Assembly (NCBI GenBank): GCA_025462865.1
Contig: JAOAPI010000109.1
Coordinates: 1 to 37,822, forward strand
DNA length: 37,822 nucleotides
Source of the DNA: Candidatus Sulfotelmatobacter sp.
GTDB taxonomy: Bacteria; Acidobacteriota; Terriglobia; Terriglobales; Acidobacteriaceae
Direction: 5' to 3'
The translations under genes and the position numbers were made by a program. The notes beneath the pieces were generated by a model, which made no database searches, was not told the DNA's origin, and worked only from the letters and a program-made list of their open reading frames with translations. Shown piece after piece: positions 14,513 through 22,942 of the stretch (positions are counted from its first letter, which is position 1; the number at the start of each line of letters is the position of its first letter).

Positions 14513-15571
14513 CTATTTTATATCCTTCATCGCCAGCATCGTCCCATAATCCCGTCCGCCAGGATCGACCGCGCGCGCGACGATGGCACCGAATGCGTCG
14601 CGCAGTTCCGGATATTTCGTTACCAGCGCTTTCATCACCGCTACATTGCTCTGATAAGTCGTATTGGTATTGGAAACATCCGCTGCTGAATATCTCACGA
14701 TCAAATCCAAATCATTACCCACGACTTCAGGGAAAAGCGCGGTCAGCTTGTAACTCGTGCCGCCCGCCGAAAGATCTGCAGTCTTGCCATCGGCGGGAAA
14801 ATCCGCAGGTTGTAACTTCTGCGAATCGTCATAAAGCTTGTCGGTGGCTGCCGTGCTCATGAATGGCAGCGGAGAAACCAGTGAGCGAGCCACCAGGTAG
14901 TACAGCCATGCATTGTGCGCCTGACCTTTGCTCTGATATTCGTGCGCACGCGTAATGAACCAGTTGCTGTCGTGCCCGCCGGTCTGTCCAGCTTTGATGT
15001 AAAGGCCGCCAATTTTCCAGTCAGAACCGATCTTCTGGAGAATCAGCGAAACCGTATAGGCGCCCTTCGCGGTCGGAGCGTCCAGAATCACCACGCCATA
15101 CTTGCCCGGGGAAAGCCCGTTGATGGAAAAAGCCGCGCTGTCTTTGGTCTGCCCGCTCGCGCCAAAAACGCCGCAAAAAAATTCGGCCCGCGGAATAGGC
15201 GCAGTTCCATCCGCCTCCAGCAGAAATGGTGAACGCGCCGACGCCTTGGCGCCGGCAAGAGCCACTTGATTTTCTTTGACTGTGCCTTCGATTCCGGAGA
15301 AATCAGCAGCCAGGCTGGGAATGGCATTCTGCCGCAACGAGGACGCATCGCCGCGCGCAATCATATCGAAGTACCGGGTTCCGCTACTGGTCAGGGCGCT
15401 GCGTGTGGCCGCGTCCATGTCGCTTCCGGTAAGACAATTTTCGGCGAGCGCATTCCCCGTCAACAAAGCTGACACACTCATAACGGCAATCAGCAGGCTC
15501 GCACGCGAAATCCCGCTAAATGTCGCGTTGCTTGAAAAGCGCCGTTTCCCCCAGCATCCTTCATCCAACAT
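14513..15571 (-). CDS. Secreted protein of unknown function
   Basis: 352 aa from the ATG at 15571, which has GGCGGAG six bases upstream. The N-terminus has a basic stretch and then a hydrophobic signal (ASLLIAVMSVSALLTGNALA), with cleavage probably before ENC. The mature part is mixed alpha/beta (YFDMIARGDASSLRQNAIPS; YTVSLILQKIGSDWKIGGLYI). The second segment resembles a DUF4019/SnoaL-like sheet that ends 'dWKI.g.y', seen in secreted proteins. There is a helical stretch (FITRAHEYQSKGQAHNAWLYYLVARS) of the kind found in TPR-like repeats. No catalytic motif is recognised. It converges with the ligase gene (12 bases apart) and is divergent from the STN-domain gene. Confidence 0.65.
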   Translation of the reverse strand: MLDEGCWGKRRFSSNATFSGISRASLLIAVMSVSALLTGNALAENCLTGSDMDAATRSALTSSGTRYFDMIARGDASSLRQNAIPSLAADFSGIEGTVKENQVALAGAKASARSPFLLEADGTAPIPRAEFFCGVFGASGQTKDSAAFSINGLSPGKYGVVILDAPTAKGAYTVSLILQKIGSDWKIGGLYIKAGQTGGHDSNWFITRAHEYQSKGQAHNAWLYYLVARSLVSPLPFMSTAATDKLYDDSQKLQPADFPADGKTADLSAGGTSYKLTALFPEVVGNDLDLIVRYSAADVSNTNTTYQSNVAVMKALVTKYPELRDAFGAIVARAVDPGGRDYGTMLAMKDIK

Positions 15572-15815
15572 ATTTCTCCGCCCCAAAGAAGATTGTATGC
15601 CCCCGAGCCTTCTCAACTGCAAGAGATTGCACATCTCTTCCGCTCGATTCTATCTAACTTTGACCTGCAAGAGCGTAAAGTCAATACGTTCTACAAAGTA
15701 GAGGAGCTGCTGCGCAGCGTTAATGGACGTCGCCATGCTCGCAGCGGTGCTAGAATTGCACTTGGATATTCTGCTGTCTCCCCAAAGTAATAGATGTCGC
15801 AGTTGGAGGGTGATC

Positions 15816-16610
15816 ATGAGCGCGGGATCGAAGCTTACCGGTTTGCTGGTGGCAGGTATGTTGTGCCTTCCCCTTGTGGCGAAAGCGGATACCCCGACGC
15901 CGCATCGCGCACACAAGGTTAAGAAGCAGCAATCTCCGCCGCCTCCATTACCCTCTGGCGCACAAGGGCCCGTCCCGCAGATTCCCTTGGATGCAATCCC
16001 CGCTGTAGCTCCGACCGTAAACTATCAGGACGGGATGCTGACTATCGTCGCCCCAAACTCCAGCCTCGGCGACATTCTTCGCGGCATTCGCAAGCACACG
16101 GCTGCTGATATCGAAATCCCTGCTACCGCCAACGAGCGCGTCGCAACGCGCCTGGGCCCCGGTCCGGCACGCGAGGTAATGGCGGAACTGCTGAATGGCT
16201 CGCATTTCAATTACATCCTGCTGGGTTCCCCGGAAAATGCCAACCAGCTGGTGCGCGTAGTGCTGGTCGCAAAAACTGGACCTGACAACCCGCCACCTCC
16301 AACCCAAACCGCTAACGGAGCCGTTCCGCCGCAGCCAGTTCCCAACGCCGTCGCTGACGCTCCCGACTCGGAAGTGGTTGATGAAACATCGGAGGAAGCT
16401 CCTCCCGATCAGAGTGCCACTGACGCAGAACAGCAACAGCCTCCGCCGGACCAGCCCGGCGTAAAGACTCCGCAGCAAATGTTGCAGGAAATGCAGCAGC
16501 GGCAACTGCAGATGCAGCAAGGCCAGCAGAACGGGCAACCGCCTATGTACCCACCGCCCGGCGGCGTCCCCTCGCAACGGCCTCAACCCCCTCCACAGGA
16601 GCAACAGTAA
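15816..16610 (+). CDS. Secreted STN-like domain protein with Pro/Gln-rich tail
   Basis: 264 aa from the ATG at 15816, preceded by GGAGG. Signal peptide MSAGSKLTGLLVAGMLCLPLVAKA. After a Pro-rich spacer, residues ~68-150 form one domain: VNYQDGMLTIVAPNSSLGDI, LRGIRKHTAADIEIPA, VMAELLNGSHFNYILLGS. This is the short STN (secretin/TonB N-terminus) pattern of beta-strand, helix, 'eip', helix. The rest is low complexity, Pro-, Glu- and Gln-rich (repeated QMQQ, PPPP), and probably disordered. STN domains act in periplasmic signalling or docking of secretins and TonB receptors. Here the domain stands alone, so partner binding in the periplasm is a fair guess. Exact function is unknown. Confidence 0.7.
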   Translation: MSAGSKLTGLLVAGMLCLPLVAKADTPTPHRAHKVKKQQSPPPPLPSGAQGPVPQIPLDAIPAVAPTVNYQDGMLTIVAPNSSLGDILRGIRKHTAADIEIPATANERVATRLGPGPAREVMAELLNGSHFNYILLGSPENANQLVRVVLVAKTGPDNPPPPTQTANGAVPPQPVPNAVADAPDSEVVDETSEEAPPDQSATDAEQQQPPPDQPGVKTPQQMLQEMQQRQLQMQQGQQNGQPPMYPPPGGVPSQRPQPPPQEQQ

Positions 16611-16662
16611 GCCGGCTGGCTTGAGCGGGACTGATTGTTTTATGTTTCGTACCTGGGTTGGA

Positions 16663-18042
16663 TCAGGGCCGATTCCCAGCGCGCTCCGAGCGCGTTGACG
16701 CCGCACTCTGCAGTGGCCTATTCATACGCACGGAGGCTTCAGCGTAATAGCTGTCGCGAGATTTCTGCAGCAAGTCCCAATCGCGCGCAACATCGCTCTC
16801 CGACACTTTTGGCGAAGACCCGTGCCGCAGTTCCGCATGTAGCCGCGCTTCGAGAAGCTCTTCGGTAAATCGGGCGGCGGCGACATTTTCCAGAATATTG
16901 CTGGGGGAAATCCCGACGCTCACCACTTGTTCCCCACTCTGAATTCGGAACACAGGCCGTCCTTGTGCGTCAAAATCAGGCACGGAGTTGCGGAACAGGT
17001 GCGCCCATTTTCCGGCCTTTGCGACGTGGCTTTCTGTAGCCTCGTTCGCGGCCAGATGGTTCAGTTCGAGTTGATAAGAGCGTCGATCCTCGGCTCCCAG
17101 TGGAGGCTCGAGTTCTCGTTGCGCGTTGAAAATCAATGCCCCTCTCGCGGGATCAAAATGGCCGGGATTCGTGCTCACAAACACTGCCGCTACGCACCCG
17201 GCAAAAATTGGACTCGCCACTGCGCTGGGAACGATGTATTTCTTCGCCTTGAAAAAAGATTCCACCACACCGTGTACAGGCGTGCTGCGCGCTACGCTGC
17301 CCGGAATCTGCGGAATTACAAAGCGTGAAAATTGTACTTGCGGGTGATGGGCGCTGTATTTGATCAGGGTCTTTGCCATCTGCTTTGGCGTAGTGATTCC
17401 GATATCGGCGATCACGCTGCGGTGCAGCGCTCGCGGAAGATAAAAGTTAATGACGTCTTTGCTGAAATCGGCGCAGTTGGAAGAAACCGTGCGAAAGTGA
17501 GAGTGATTCGGCGACGAGTTGTACTTGCGGATGAAGGCTTCGTCCTGAGCCGCAGTGGTCTCGATTTGAAATGCGTAAACCGCGCGGTCATAACTGGTGC
17601 CCACAAGCTCGTACCAATTGCCGCCGGGAATTTGTCCGTTGGCCTTATCCGAGGCCACCGCTTCCAAGTGCTTGCGCCGGTATTGATCCCGCAAAAAGTT
17701 GACCATCTTTCCGTCGACAAACAGTGGGACATCTTCCGGCTGCTCCACTGCATAAAGATAAGGAATCAGCGGGATCGCTATCCAGTCATAGCTTCCGACT
17801 CCGTCATAGCGGCTGATCACCGCGCCCAGTTCTCCGGGATCGCAACGTCTCAGAACGAGTGGAGTCTCAGCGCACACGCCCGACAAATACACAGCGCTGT
17901 GTCCGGTGGCCGTAAAGAATCCCAGCTTGCCATAGGGCTCTTCGAGCAGAAGAGTGGCAGACGCTCGCGCCGAACCGGCATAAGCCAGTGTCAGTACAAG
18001 CAATGTGCCTAAAACGCGCAGTGTTTTCCCTACGTAAAACAT
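16663..18042 (-). CDS. Exported protein with possible permuted papain-like (His...Cys) fold
   Basis: 459 aa from the ATG at 18042 (AGGA upstream). An in-frame TTG at 18069 is less likely. Signal peptide MFYVGKTLRVLGTLLVLTLAYAGSARA. In the first half, GHSAVYLSGVC (~46-56) and HFRTVSSNCADFSKDVINFY (~185-205) give a His-early, Cys-late pair, as in permuted papain-like exported proteins of the DUF4105/NlpC-related kind. I cannot confirm the family. A hydrophobic stretch (KKYIVPSAVASPIFAGCVAAVFV) near residue 265 may be a membrane helix. The C-terminal third is charged and helical with no motif. It converges with the STN gene. Function is unresolved; peptidase or amidase activity is only a suggestion. 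Confidence 0.6.
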   Translation of the reverse strand: MFYVGKTLRVLGTLLVLTLAYAGSARASATLLLEEPYGKLGFFTATGHSAVYLSGVCAETPLVLRRCDPGELGAVISRYDGVGSYDWIAIPLIPYLYAVEQPEDVPLFVDGKMVNFLRDQYRRKHLEAVASDKANGQIPGGNWYELVGTSYDRAVYAFQIETTAAQDEAFIRKYNSSPNHSHFRTVSSNCADFSKDVINFYLPRALHRSVIADIGITTPKQMAKTLIKYSAHHPQVQFSRFVIPQIPGSVARSTPVHGVVESFFKAKKYIVPSAVASPIFAGCVAAVFVSTNPGHFDPARGALIFNAQRELEPPLGAEDRRSYQLELNHLAANEATESHVAKAGKWAHLFRNSVPDFDAQGRPVFRIQSGEQVVSVGISPSNILENVAAARFTEELLEARLHAELRHGSSPKVSESDVARDWDLLQKSRDSYYAEASVRMNRPLQSAASTRSERAGNRP

Positions 18043-18232
18043 GTTTATTCCTGCAAGGAGTCTTCTCAATAAGAACCCCTCTATAAAAGATTAGTTGCCA
18101 GTGGTCACAAAGGCGAGTTACCGAAGTTAGGGCGCGCTTACAATACGCGTAGATAGTTGACAAATATATGGATAGCGACGATAGAAGAAGGTGTTAATAC
18201 CGTCGTTTATACAGTGGATTGTGTACGGCAAA

Positions 18233-19300
18233 TCAGTCCTGACTACTCAATTCCCGAATCGCCCAAGCGGCACTTTCTCGAACGATTTCGTCTTCGTCTT
18301 CCGCCAGCTTTTCCAGCACCGGAAGGAATTTTCGATCTTCGCTGTTGCCCATAGCAATCACCGCATTCCGGCGCACGCCAGTCCGTTTGGCCCGGCGAAT
18401 TGGCGATCCATGAAACGCTTGGCGAAACTCTTCCACGCCTATCTCCGCCAACCAACTGAGCGCGGGATTCACCAATTCCGCTCGCGGCTTAAATTCCTCC
18501 GCATTTGTCGCCGGTGCTTTTCGGTTCCACGGACAGACATCCTGGCAGATGTCGCAGCCGAAAATGTGTCGCCCCATCTCCGCACGAAGTTCTTCATCGA
18601 TCCCGCCTCGCTTTTCGATCGTGAGATACGAAATGCACTTATTGGAATCGAGTTGATACGGCGCGATCAATGCGTCCGTCGGGCAAGCGTCAATACATCG
18701 CGTGCAAGTGCCGCAACGATCGGGTGCGGGCAGCCCGGACTCTAAATCGACCGAGCTCAGAATCACGCCCAGAAAAATCCACGACCCCAGTTTCTGATTG
18801 ATGACGCACGTGTTTTTCCCGATCCAGCCGATTCCCGCATATTTCGCAACCACCCGCTCCACTACAGGACCCGTGTCAACGTAGCAGCGCGTGACGAGAT
18901 CGTTTGCCGGCACCGCATTTCTCAGCGCCGTTTCCACTTGCCGCAGCCGTCGCATCACGGAGTCGTGGTAATCATCCCGGCCCCAGGCATAGCGCGAAAT
19001 CCAGCCGCGGCCCGAATCCGTCGGCTGGGTCGAATACGGCTGTGCCGAGTTGTAGTTGAGAGCGCAAACCACAACGCTGCGGGCCCAGGGGGCAGCATTC
19101 CCGAGAGACGAACGCTTCAGTCGTCCTTGCTCGTCGCGCGCCTCCAGATACTTCATCTCACCGGCGTGTCCTTCGGCAATCCAGGTTGGAAAGTATTCCA
19201 GCTCGGGCGCATCAGCGACAGGAGCTATCCCCACGAGATCAAATCCCGCATCTCTGGCGGCGCGCGTGACAGCGGCCGAGATTTCATCCGATCGAAACAT
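18233..19300 (-). CDS. queG: Epoxyqueuosine reductase
   Basis: 355 aa from the ATG at 19300 (a TTG four codons earlier is possible). This enzyme reduces epoxyqueuosine to queuosine in tRNA using cobalamin and two [4Fe-4S] clusters. Visible features: catalytic Asp142 in CYVDTGPVVERVVA, GIGWIGKNTCVIN, the ferredoxin-like CGTCTRCIDACP (Cys196, 199, 202, 206) with Cys222, and FGCDICQDVCPWN (Cys249, 252, 256). The C-terminal ~60 residues are a HEAT-like repeat (RKFLPVLEKLAEDEDEIVRE, SAAWAIREL) involved in tRNA binding in the family. It is of full expected length. No other queuosine gene is nearby. It appears monocistronic. Confidence 0.95.
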   Translation of the reverse strand: MFRSDEISAAVTRAARDAGFDLVGIAPVADAPELEYFPTWIAEGHAGEMKYLEARDEQGRLKRSSLGNAAPWARSVVVCALNYNSAQPYSTQPTDSGRGWISRYAWGRDDYHDSVMRRLRQVETALRNAVPANDLVTRCYVDTGPVVERVVAKYAGIGWIGKNTCVINQKLGSWIFLGVILSSVDLESGLPAPDRCGTCTRCIDACPTDALIAPYQLDSNKCISYLTIEKRGGIDEELRAEMGRHIFGCDICQDVCPWNRKAPATNAEEFKPRAELVNPALSWLAEIGVEEFRQAFHGSPIRRAKRTGVRRNAVIAMGNSEDRKFLPVLEKLAEDEDEIVRESAAWAIRELSSQD

Positions 19301-19322
19301 GAAGGAAGACAAAATGCCCCGT

Positions 19323-19346
19323 AGAGACGTAGCTTGCTACGTCTCT
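19323..19346. repeat. Dispersed palindrome, copy 1
   Basis: AGAGACGTAGC TT GCTACGTCTCT is a perfect 11-bp inverted repeat with a 2-base centre. Near-identical copies lie at 21845-21867 and, diverged, at 37318-37340. All three are intergenic, as expected of a REP-like family. Confidence 0.9.
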
Positions 19347-19527
19347 GCCGTCGCCATCACAACGCGGAGGGAACGCCTCTACAGAAAGGATCGAGCCCCA
19401 CATCAACCGGCGCCAAGTCTCGGGGTTCCAAATTGGAAATCAAATCAACTTTCTTTCTGCAAAACCATTCTCCGCCGCTCTCCCAGCGTATAAGCTTTTC
19501 ATCGCCGAGTCACGCAACTCACCCTGA

Positions 19528-19556
19528 AGCCCCGTGCGAGCTAGCGCGGGGCTTTT
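19528..19556 (+). terminator. GC-rich hairpin with short T-run
   Basis: AGCCCCGTGC (19528-19537) pairs with GCGCGGGGCT (19544-19553) around GAGCTA, with one T-G wobble, followed on the plus strand by TTTTA. It lies ~55 bases past the stop of the minus-strand DUF507 operon, where a terminator would be expected, yet the T-run is on the plus side. It may serve that operon without a U-tract, or end a plus-strand transcript not otherwise seen. Confidence 0.45.
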
Positions 19557-19608
19557 ATGGAGGTAGGCGCAACAACCGGGGTTCGCTGAACGCATCAGCG
19601 CTGAGAAA

Positions 19609-19884
19609 CTAGATGCCTAGCTTCTTCACTTCCTCGTTGTAATACTTACGGTAGAGTATGTCCCACTCCTGGGAGCCTTCGAGGATGGTGCGCTTCTGGC
19701 TTTCGATCTTCTGGCGGGCGGCCTGGTCGATCCTCTCTTCGTGGTTGAGAAGTTCTTCCAGATACTTGCGGGTTTCCTGGCGGATAGTATTCGGGTCTTC
19801 GATGAAATCGACTTCGTCCATCTGCTTCAACGCGTCGGCAACGGCTCGCGCCAGCACATTCACTTTGTCGCGGCTCAGCCTCAC
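19609..19884 (-). CDS. DUF507-family protein (downstream copy)
   Basis: A 91-aa, highly charged, all-helical protein starting MRLSRDKVNVLARAVADALK and ending YNEEVKKLGI. It matches DUF507, small proteins found in pairs in Acidobacteriota, Aquificota and Deltaproteobacteria-type genomes, with no known function. The start is a GTG that overlaps the stop of the upstream copy by four bases (GTGA), so translation is almost surely coupled. The central segment (RQETRKYLEELLNHEERIDQ) parallels the upstream copy (HAALLDELTLEDRINDEVRV), suggesting an ancient duplication and perhaps a heterodimer. Confidence 0.85.
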   Translation of the reverse strand: MRLSRDKVNVLARAVADALKQMDEVDFIEDPNTIRQETRKYLEELLNHEERIDQAARQKIESQKRTILEGSQEWDILYRKYYNEEVKKLGI

Positions 19885-20159
19885 AGCACCGCCTTATACT
19901 TGCGAACCAGTTCGCTCTTCACTTTGCGGAACATCTCCTGGTAATTGGCGCCGGTCTTATTCATCTCTTCCGAATACGCTTCGAGGATGACGCGCACTTC
20001 ATCGTTGATGCGGTCTTCAAGAGTGAGTTCGTCGAGCAGAGCGGCGTGCACGCGCTCCGTGACCTTGGGCACAGCCGAGGTTTCGATGGCCTTGCCCGCA
20101 ATCAATTTCTTGGTAACTTCGCGGGCCAGGTAGCCCACATATTCCTTGGAAAGAAGCAT
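19881..20159 (-). CDS. DUF507-family protein (upstream copy)
   Basis: 92 aa from the ATG at 20159 (MLLSKEYVGYLAREVTKKLI). A longer open frame upstream has no initiation signal and no family resemblance, so it is not used. The sequence is helical and charged: AVPKVTERVHAALLDELTLE, DRINDEVRVILEAYSEEMNK, YQEMFRKVKSELVRKYKAVL. It forms a two-gene operon with the following copy. No motif indicates an enzyme. The strongly amphipathic helices would suit a coiled or paired-helix complex. Only a weak Shine-Dalgarno is visible. Confidence 0.83.
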   Translation of the reverse strand: MLLSKEYVGYLAREVTKKLIAGKAIETSAVPKVTERVHAALLDELTLEDRINDEVRVILEAYSEEMNKTGANYQEMFRKVKSELVRKYKAVL

Positions 20160-20332
20160 GTGCGGATCGGATTTCCTGTGTTTCGGGAGAACTCGCCTGC
20201 GAATTTTAGAGTGTAACACAATAGCAATTGCGTGCCAGACCACAGCATCGCTACGGTTAGCGCATTACCTTCCTCTTCCCTCAAACTCAGCGTACAATCC
20301 TCCCGTCAACTTACCCAAAACAGGAGATCACT

Positions 20333-20764
20333 ATGAAAAAGCTCTATGGGCTTGCAGTATTTCTATTGCTCATTGCCCCCGCGCTGTTGGCTCAAGAACA
20401 CTACACCGAAGGCCCAGTCTGGCGTATTCAATTGATTCGCGTGAAACCCACTCATATGGATGATTACCTAACCAGCCTCCGTCAGTCCACCAAACCGCTG
20501 ATGGAAGAACAGAAGCGCCAGGGAACCATCATGGATTACAAGGTGTTCATGAAAGAAACGAAGAACGGCCCTGAGGACTGGGACATCTGCGTCGCTGTGG
20601 AATACAAGAACCATGCAGCAATGGACGGCCTTGCTGCAAAGGGCGAAACTTTACGCGACAAAATTCTCGGCGGTAAAGCTCCGGCCCGTGAGCTTGCAGA
20701 AAAGCGGGCGGAGATCCGCGAAATCATCAGCTCCGAACTGTTTCAGGAAATTTTCCTGAAATAA
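20333..20764 (+). CDS. Small secreted protein, possibly dimeric alpha/beta-barrel fold
   Basis: A 143-aa protein with a clear Shine-Dalgarno (CAGGAG) and signal peptide (MKKLYGLAVFLLLIAPALLAQ). The mature sequence VWRIQLIRVKPTHMDDYLTS, MDYKVFMKETKNGPEDWDIC, VAVEYKNHAAMDGLAAKGET follows strand-helix-strand-strand order as in dimeric alpha/beta-barrel (NIPSNAP/Dabb-like) proteins. This is a fold-level guess. The C-terminal third is a charged helix (KRAEIREIISSELFQEIF). No catalytic residues can be named. It is followed by a hairpin and by the creatininase-family gene on the same strand, but the terminator suggests separate transcripts. Confidence 0.65.
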   Translation: MKKLYGLAVFLLLIAPALLAQEHYTEGPVWRIQLIRVKPTHMDDYLTSLRQSTKPLMEEQKRQGTIMDYKVFMKETKNGPEDWDICVAVEYKNHAAMDGLAAKGETLRDKILGGKAPARELAEKRAEIREIISSELFQEIFLK

Positions 20765-20788
20765 TAACAATCTCAAATGCGTGAGGGC

Positions 20789-20820
20789 GGCGGGTCACCT
20801 TGCCCGCCCGTCTCTTTCTT
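20789..20820 (+). terminator. Probable intrinsic terminator
   Basis: GGCGGG (20789-20794) pairs with CCCGCC (20803-20808) around an 8-base loop, followed by GTCTCTTTCTT. It begins 25 bases after the stop of the small secreted protein. The stem is short but fully G/C. Confidence 0.5.
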
Positions 20821-20889
20821 CGATCCGGAAGGGACGCGTCTGGTGCAGACTCCGCGTGCTAGAATTTCCCGCCCGGAGATGATTTCACC

Positions 20890-21804
20890 ATGCCTCATTA
20901 CATGCGATTCCAGACTTCTTTCACCGTACTTTTCGCTTTTGCTTGGGCGACACTCGCCATCTCGCCTCTCGCCAATTCGCAAACTGTTGCGCCGCCGTCG
21001 AAACTCTCTGTTCATTGGGAAGAGTTGACCGCCGCCGACTTCCGCGAAGGCGTTCATCGAGCACAGGGCGTATGCCTTCTCCCGTTTGGAATTCTCGAGA
21101 AACACGGCCCGCACCTCCCGCTCGGCACCGATCTGCTGAATGTCCGTTATGCCGCCTTGCACGCCGCTGAGAAAGAGTACGCCGTGGTCCTTCCCGAATA
21201 TTATTTCGGACAGATTGCCGAAGCCCGCCACGAGCCCGGAACCATGGCCTACAGCCGCGACCTGCAACTCGCCTTACTCCAGGAAACCACCGATGAGATG
21301 GCCCGCAACGGCTGTAAGAAAGTGATCATCGTCAACGGCCACGGCGGTAACGAAAGCCTTCTTCCATACTTCGCTCAAACTCAGCTCGATAAGCCGCACG
21401 ATTATGTGATCTATATTTTCGATCAGCGAAGCCCGGAATCAGGCGGCCCGCCGAAGAAGACGACTAATGACATGCACGCAGGGGAGAGCGAAACCTCGAA
21501 GATGATGATCTCCCGCCCTGACACCGTCCACATCGATCGCGCCGCCACCGAAAGCGGAGCCGATCAGCACCGCCAGAATCTTCCCGACGGCGTCTACACC
21601 GGCATCTGGTGGTACGCGCGTTTTCCCTATCACTACTCCGGCGAAGGGGCAGTCGCCACGAAAGAATTGGGAAAATTTGAGATGGATTGGTGGATCGACA
21701 CGGTTGTCAAAGTGATCCGCGCCGTGAAAGCCGACGAGGTAAGTCTTGAACTACAGAACGAATTTTACGAAAAGAGCAAACACCCGCTAGATACGCAACC
21801 GTGA
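20890..21804 (+). CDS. Secreted creatininase-family amidohydrolase
   Basis: 304 aa. The N-terminal signal (FTVLFAFAWATLAISPLANSQ) indicates export, unusual for a family best known as cytosolic. The metal-site signature of creatininase folds is intact: LPFGILEKHGPHLPLGTD gives Glu70, His72 and Asp81, VNGHGGNES gives His151, and MHAGESETS gives Glu199. These enzymes use two metal ions to cleave creatinine, formamidopyrimidines or peptides (as in mycofactocin MftE). No mycofactocin genes are present here, so the substrate is open. ATG at 20890 is used; another Met four codons later would keep the signal peptide. GGAG lies somewhat far upstream. Confidence 0.85.
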   Translation: MPHYMRFQTSFTVLFAFAWATLAISPLANSQTVAPPSKLSVHWEELTAADFREGVHRAQGVCLLPFGILEKHGPHLPLGTDLLNVRYAALHAAEKEYAVVLPEYYFGQIAEARHEPGTMAYSRDLQLALLQETTDEMARNGCKKVIIVNGHGGNESLLPYFAQTQLDKPHDYVIYIFDQRSPESGGPPKKTTNDMHAGESETSKMMISRPDTVHIDRAATESGADQHRQNLPDGVYTGIWWYARFPYHYSGEGAVATKELGKFEMDWWIDTVVKVIRAVKADEVSLELQNEFYEKSKHPLDTQP

Positions 21805-21844
21805 GACGCCGCTGGATATTCATGTTTGAAACCGGGTCGTTCGT

Positions 21845-21867
21845 AGAGACGTAGCTTGCTACGTCTC
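21845..21867. repeat. Dispersed palindrome, copy 2
   Basis: AGAGACGTAGCTTGCTACGTCTC repeats copy 1 at 19323 base for base over 23 positions. It lies in the 81-base gap between the convergent creatininase-family and MbfA genes. Confidence 0.9.
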
Positions 21868-21885
21868 CCGCAGCGAGGGTATGCA

Positions 21886-22842
21886 TCAAGAACTTCCAAT
21901 CAATACCCCGGTGATGAATACCAACACCCCGCCCAATCCCACCTGCAGTGCAGCCGAAACCCAAGGACTATCCATATAGCGATGGCGAATCCAAGTGATC
22001 GCGGCTAACTCTGCGATCACCACAGCGCCCGCAGCCCACAGCGCCATCCGAAAGTCTTTCAGCAAAAATGGCAGCGTGTGCCCGATTCCGCCCAGCGCGG
22101 TCATCGCTCCGCAAATCAGCCCCCGCACCCAGGGATGCCCGCGCCCCGTTAAGCTGCCGTCATCGGAAAGCGCCTCGGCGAATCCCATGCTGATGCCCGC
22201 TCCAGCCGACGCCGCAAGCCCCACCAGAAACGCCTCGTGAGTATTCTTAGTCGCGAAAGCGGCTGCAAACACTGGCGCGAGTGTAGATACCGAACCATCC
22301 ATCAGCCCGGCCAATCCCGGCTGCACAATTTGCAATACGAATAGCCGGCGTTGCGCTTTCTCCTCGTCAGCCTTCACGTTTGCCGGAAGTTTTTCTTTGT
22401 CCAGTTCCTGCGCGCGCTCTTCGTGCTCGCGCTCTTCATTGATGAGATCGTCCAGCAGTTGCCGGATGCTGGCATCTTCAGTGCGGGCGGCAGCTTTTTC
22501 GTAGAACCGCCGCGTTTCCACTTCCATTGTGCTGGCTTCCTTGCGAACAGCCTCAATCCGCAAGGGACGAATTAGCCACAGCGCCGGACGCTCCACGAAT
22601 CCGCGCACATCCTGGCGGCGGATCAACGGAATGTGCTCGCCAAACTTCTGCCGGTAAAGCTCGATCAATCTCCGCCGATGTCCCGACTCTTCTTCGCGCA
22701 TTCCCTCGAACATCGCCGCCGATGCAGGGTAGTCCGTACGCAGGCCTTCGGCAAAGTCGGCATATACCCGCTCATCCTCTTCTTCCAGCGCAATCGCCAG
22801 GGCCAATACTTCGCGTTCCGATAGTTCGTGAAACTTCTTCAT
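21886..22842 (-). CDS. mbfA: Membrane-bound ferritin-like / VIT1 iron exporter (MbfA type)
   Basis: A 318-aa two-domain protein. Residues 1-165 form a rubrerythrin/erythrin-like four-helix bundle with carboxylate and His iron ligands: [45 protein letters not shown] and [14 protein letters not shown]. Residues ~170-318 carry five membrane helices of the CCC1/VIT1 family ([59 protein letters not shown]). The domain order matches MbfA of Bradyrhizobium and Agrobacterium, which exports iron from the cytoplasm and protects against iron and peroxide stress. The start is supported by a nearby AGG. No Irr or Fur box was recognised. Confidence 0.9.
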   Translation of the reverse strand: MKKFHELSEREVLALAIALEEEDERVYADFAEGLRTDYPASAAMFEGMREEESGHRRRLIELYRQKFGEHIPLIRRQDVRGFVERPALWLIRPLRIEAVRKEASTMEVETRRFYEKAAARTEDASIRQLLDDLINEEREHEERAQELDKEKLPANVKADEEKAQRRLFVLQIVQPGLAGLMDGSVSTLAPVFAAAFATKNTHEAFLVGLAASAGAGISMGFAEALSDDGSLTGRGHPWVRGLICGAMTALGGIGHTLPFLLKDFRMALWAAGAVVIAELAAITWIRHRYMDSPWVSAALQVGLGGVLVFITGVLIGSS

Positions 22843-22929
22843 GGCGACCTAGCTTACCTTTACGAGCGGCGCTAAGACAAATCGAAGCCACATCCGCCGC
22901 CGCTTTTCCACGCTCGACACTTGCGGTGC

Positions 22930-22935
22930 TACTAT
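22930..22935 (+). promoter_or_regulatory. -10-like TACTAT close to the rapZ start codon
   Basis: TACTAT ends 7 bases before the ATG at 22943 and no Shine-Dalgarno is visible, which would fit a leaderless transcript, as at the DUF2007 gene. No good -35 lies at the usual distance, so this is a weak call. Confidence 0.3.
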
Positions 22936-22942
22936 CCTGTGC

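Larger units (their letters stand above)
19301..19608. other. Gene-free stretch between queG and the DUF507 pair
   Basis: 308 bases upstream of queG and downstream of the DUF507 genes. It holds one copy of the dispersed GAGACGT palindrome (19323-19346) and a GC-rich hairpin (19528-19553). The remainder has no credible ORF and no tRNA-like fold that I can see. The queG promoter must lie here, but no clear hexamers were found. Confidence 0.6.

Noticed and set aside
15593..15790. 65-codon plus-strand frame before the STN gene (helical, charged)
   Set aside because: It starts at TTG without a ribosome-binding site and lies in the promoter region between divergent genes. No family resemblance, though it cannot be fully excluded.
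16663..18042. Assignment of the exported His...Cys protein as a definite NlpC/P60 peptidase
   Set aside because: Only two motif fragments (GHSAVYL, NCADFS) fit. The order and spacing are not sufficient to name the family.
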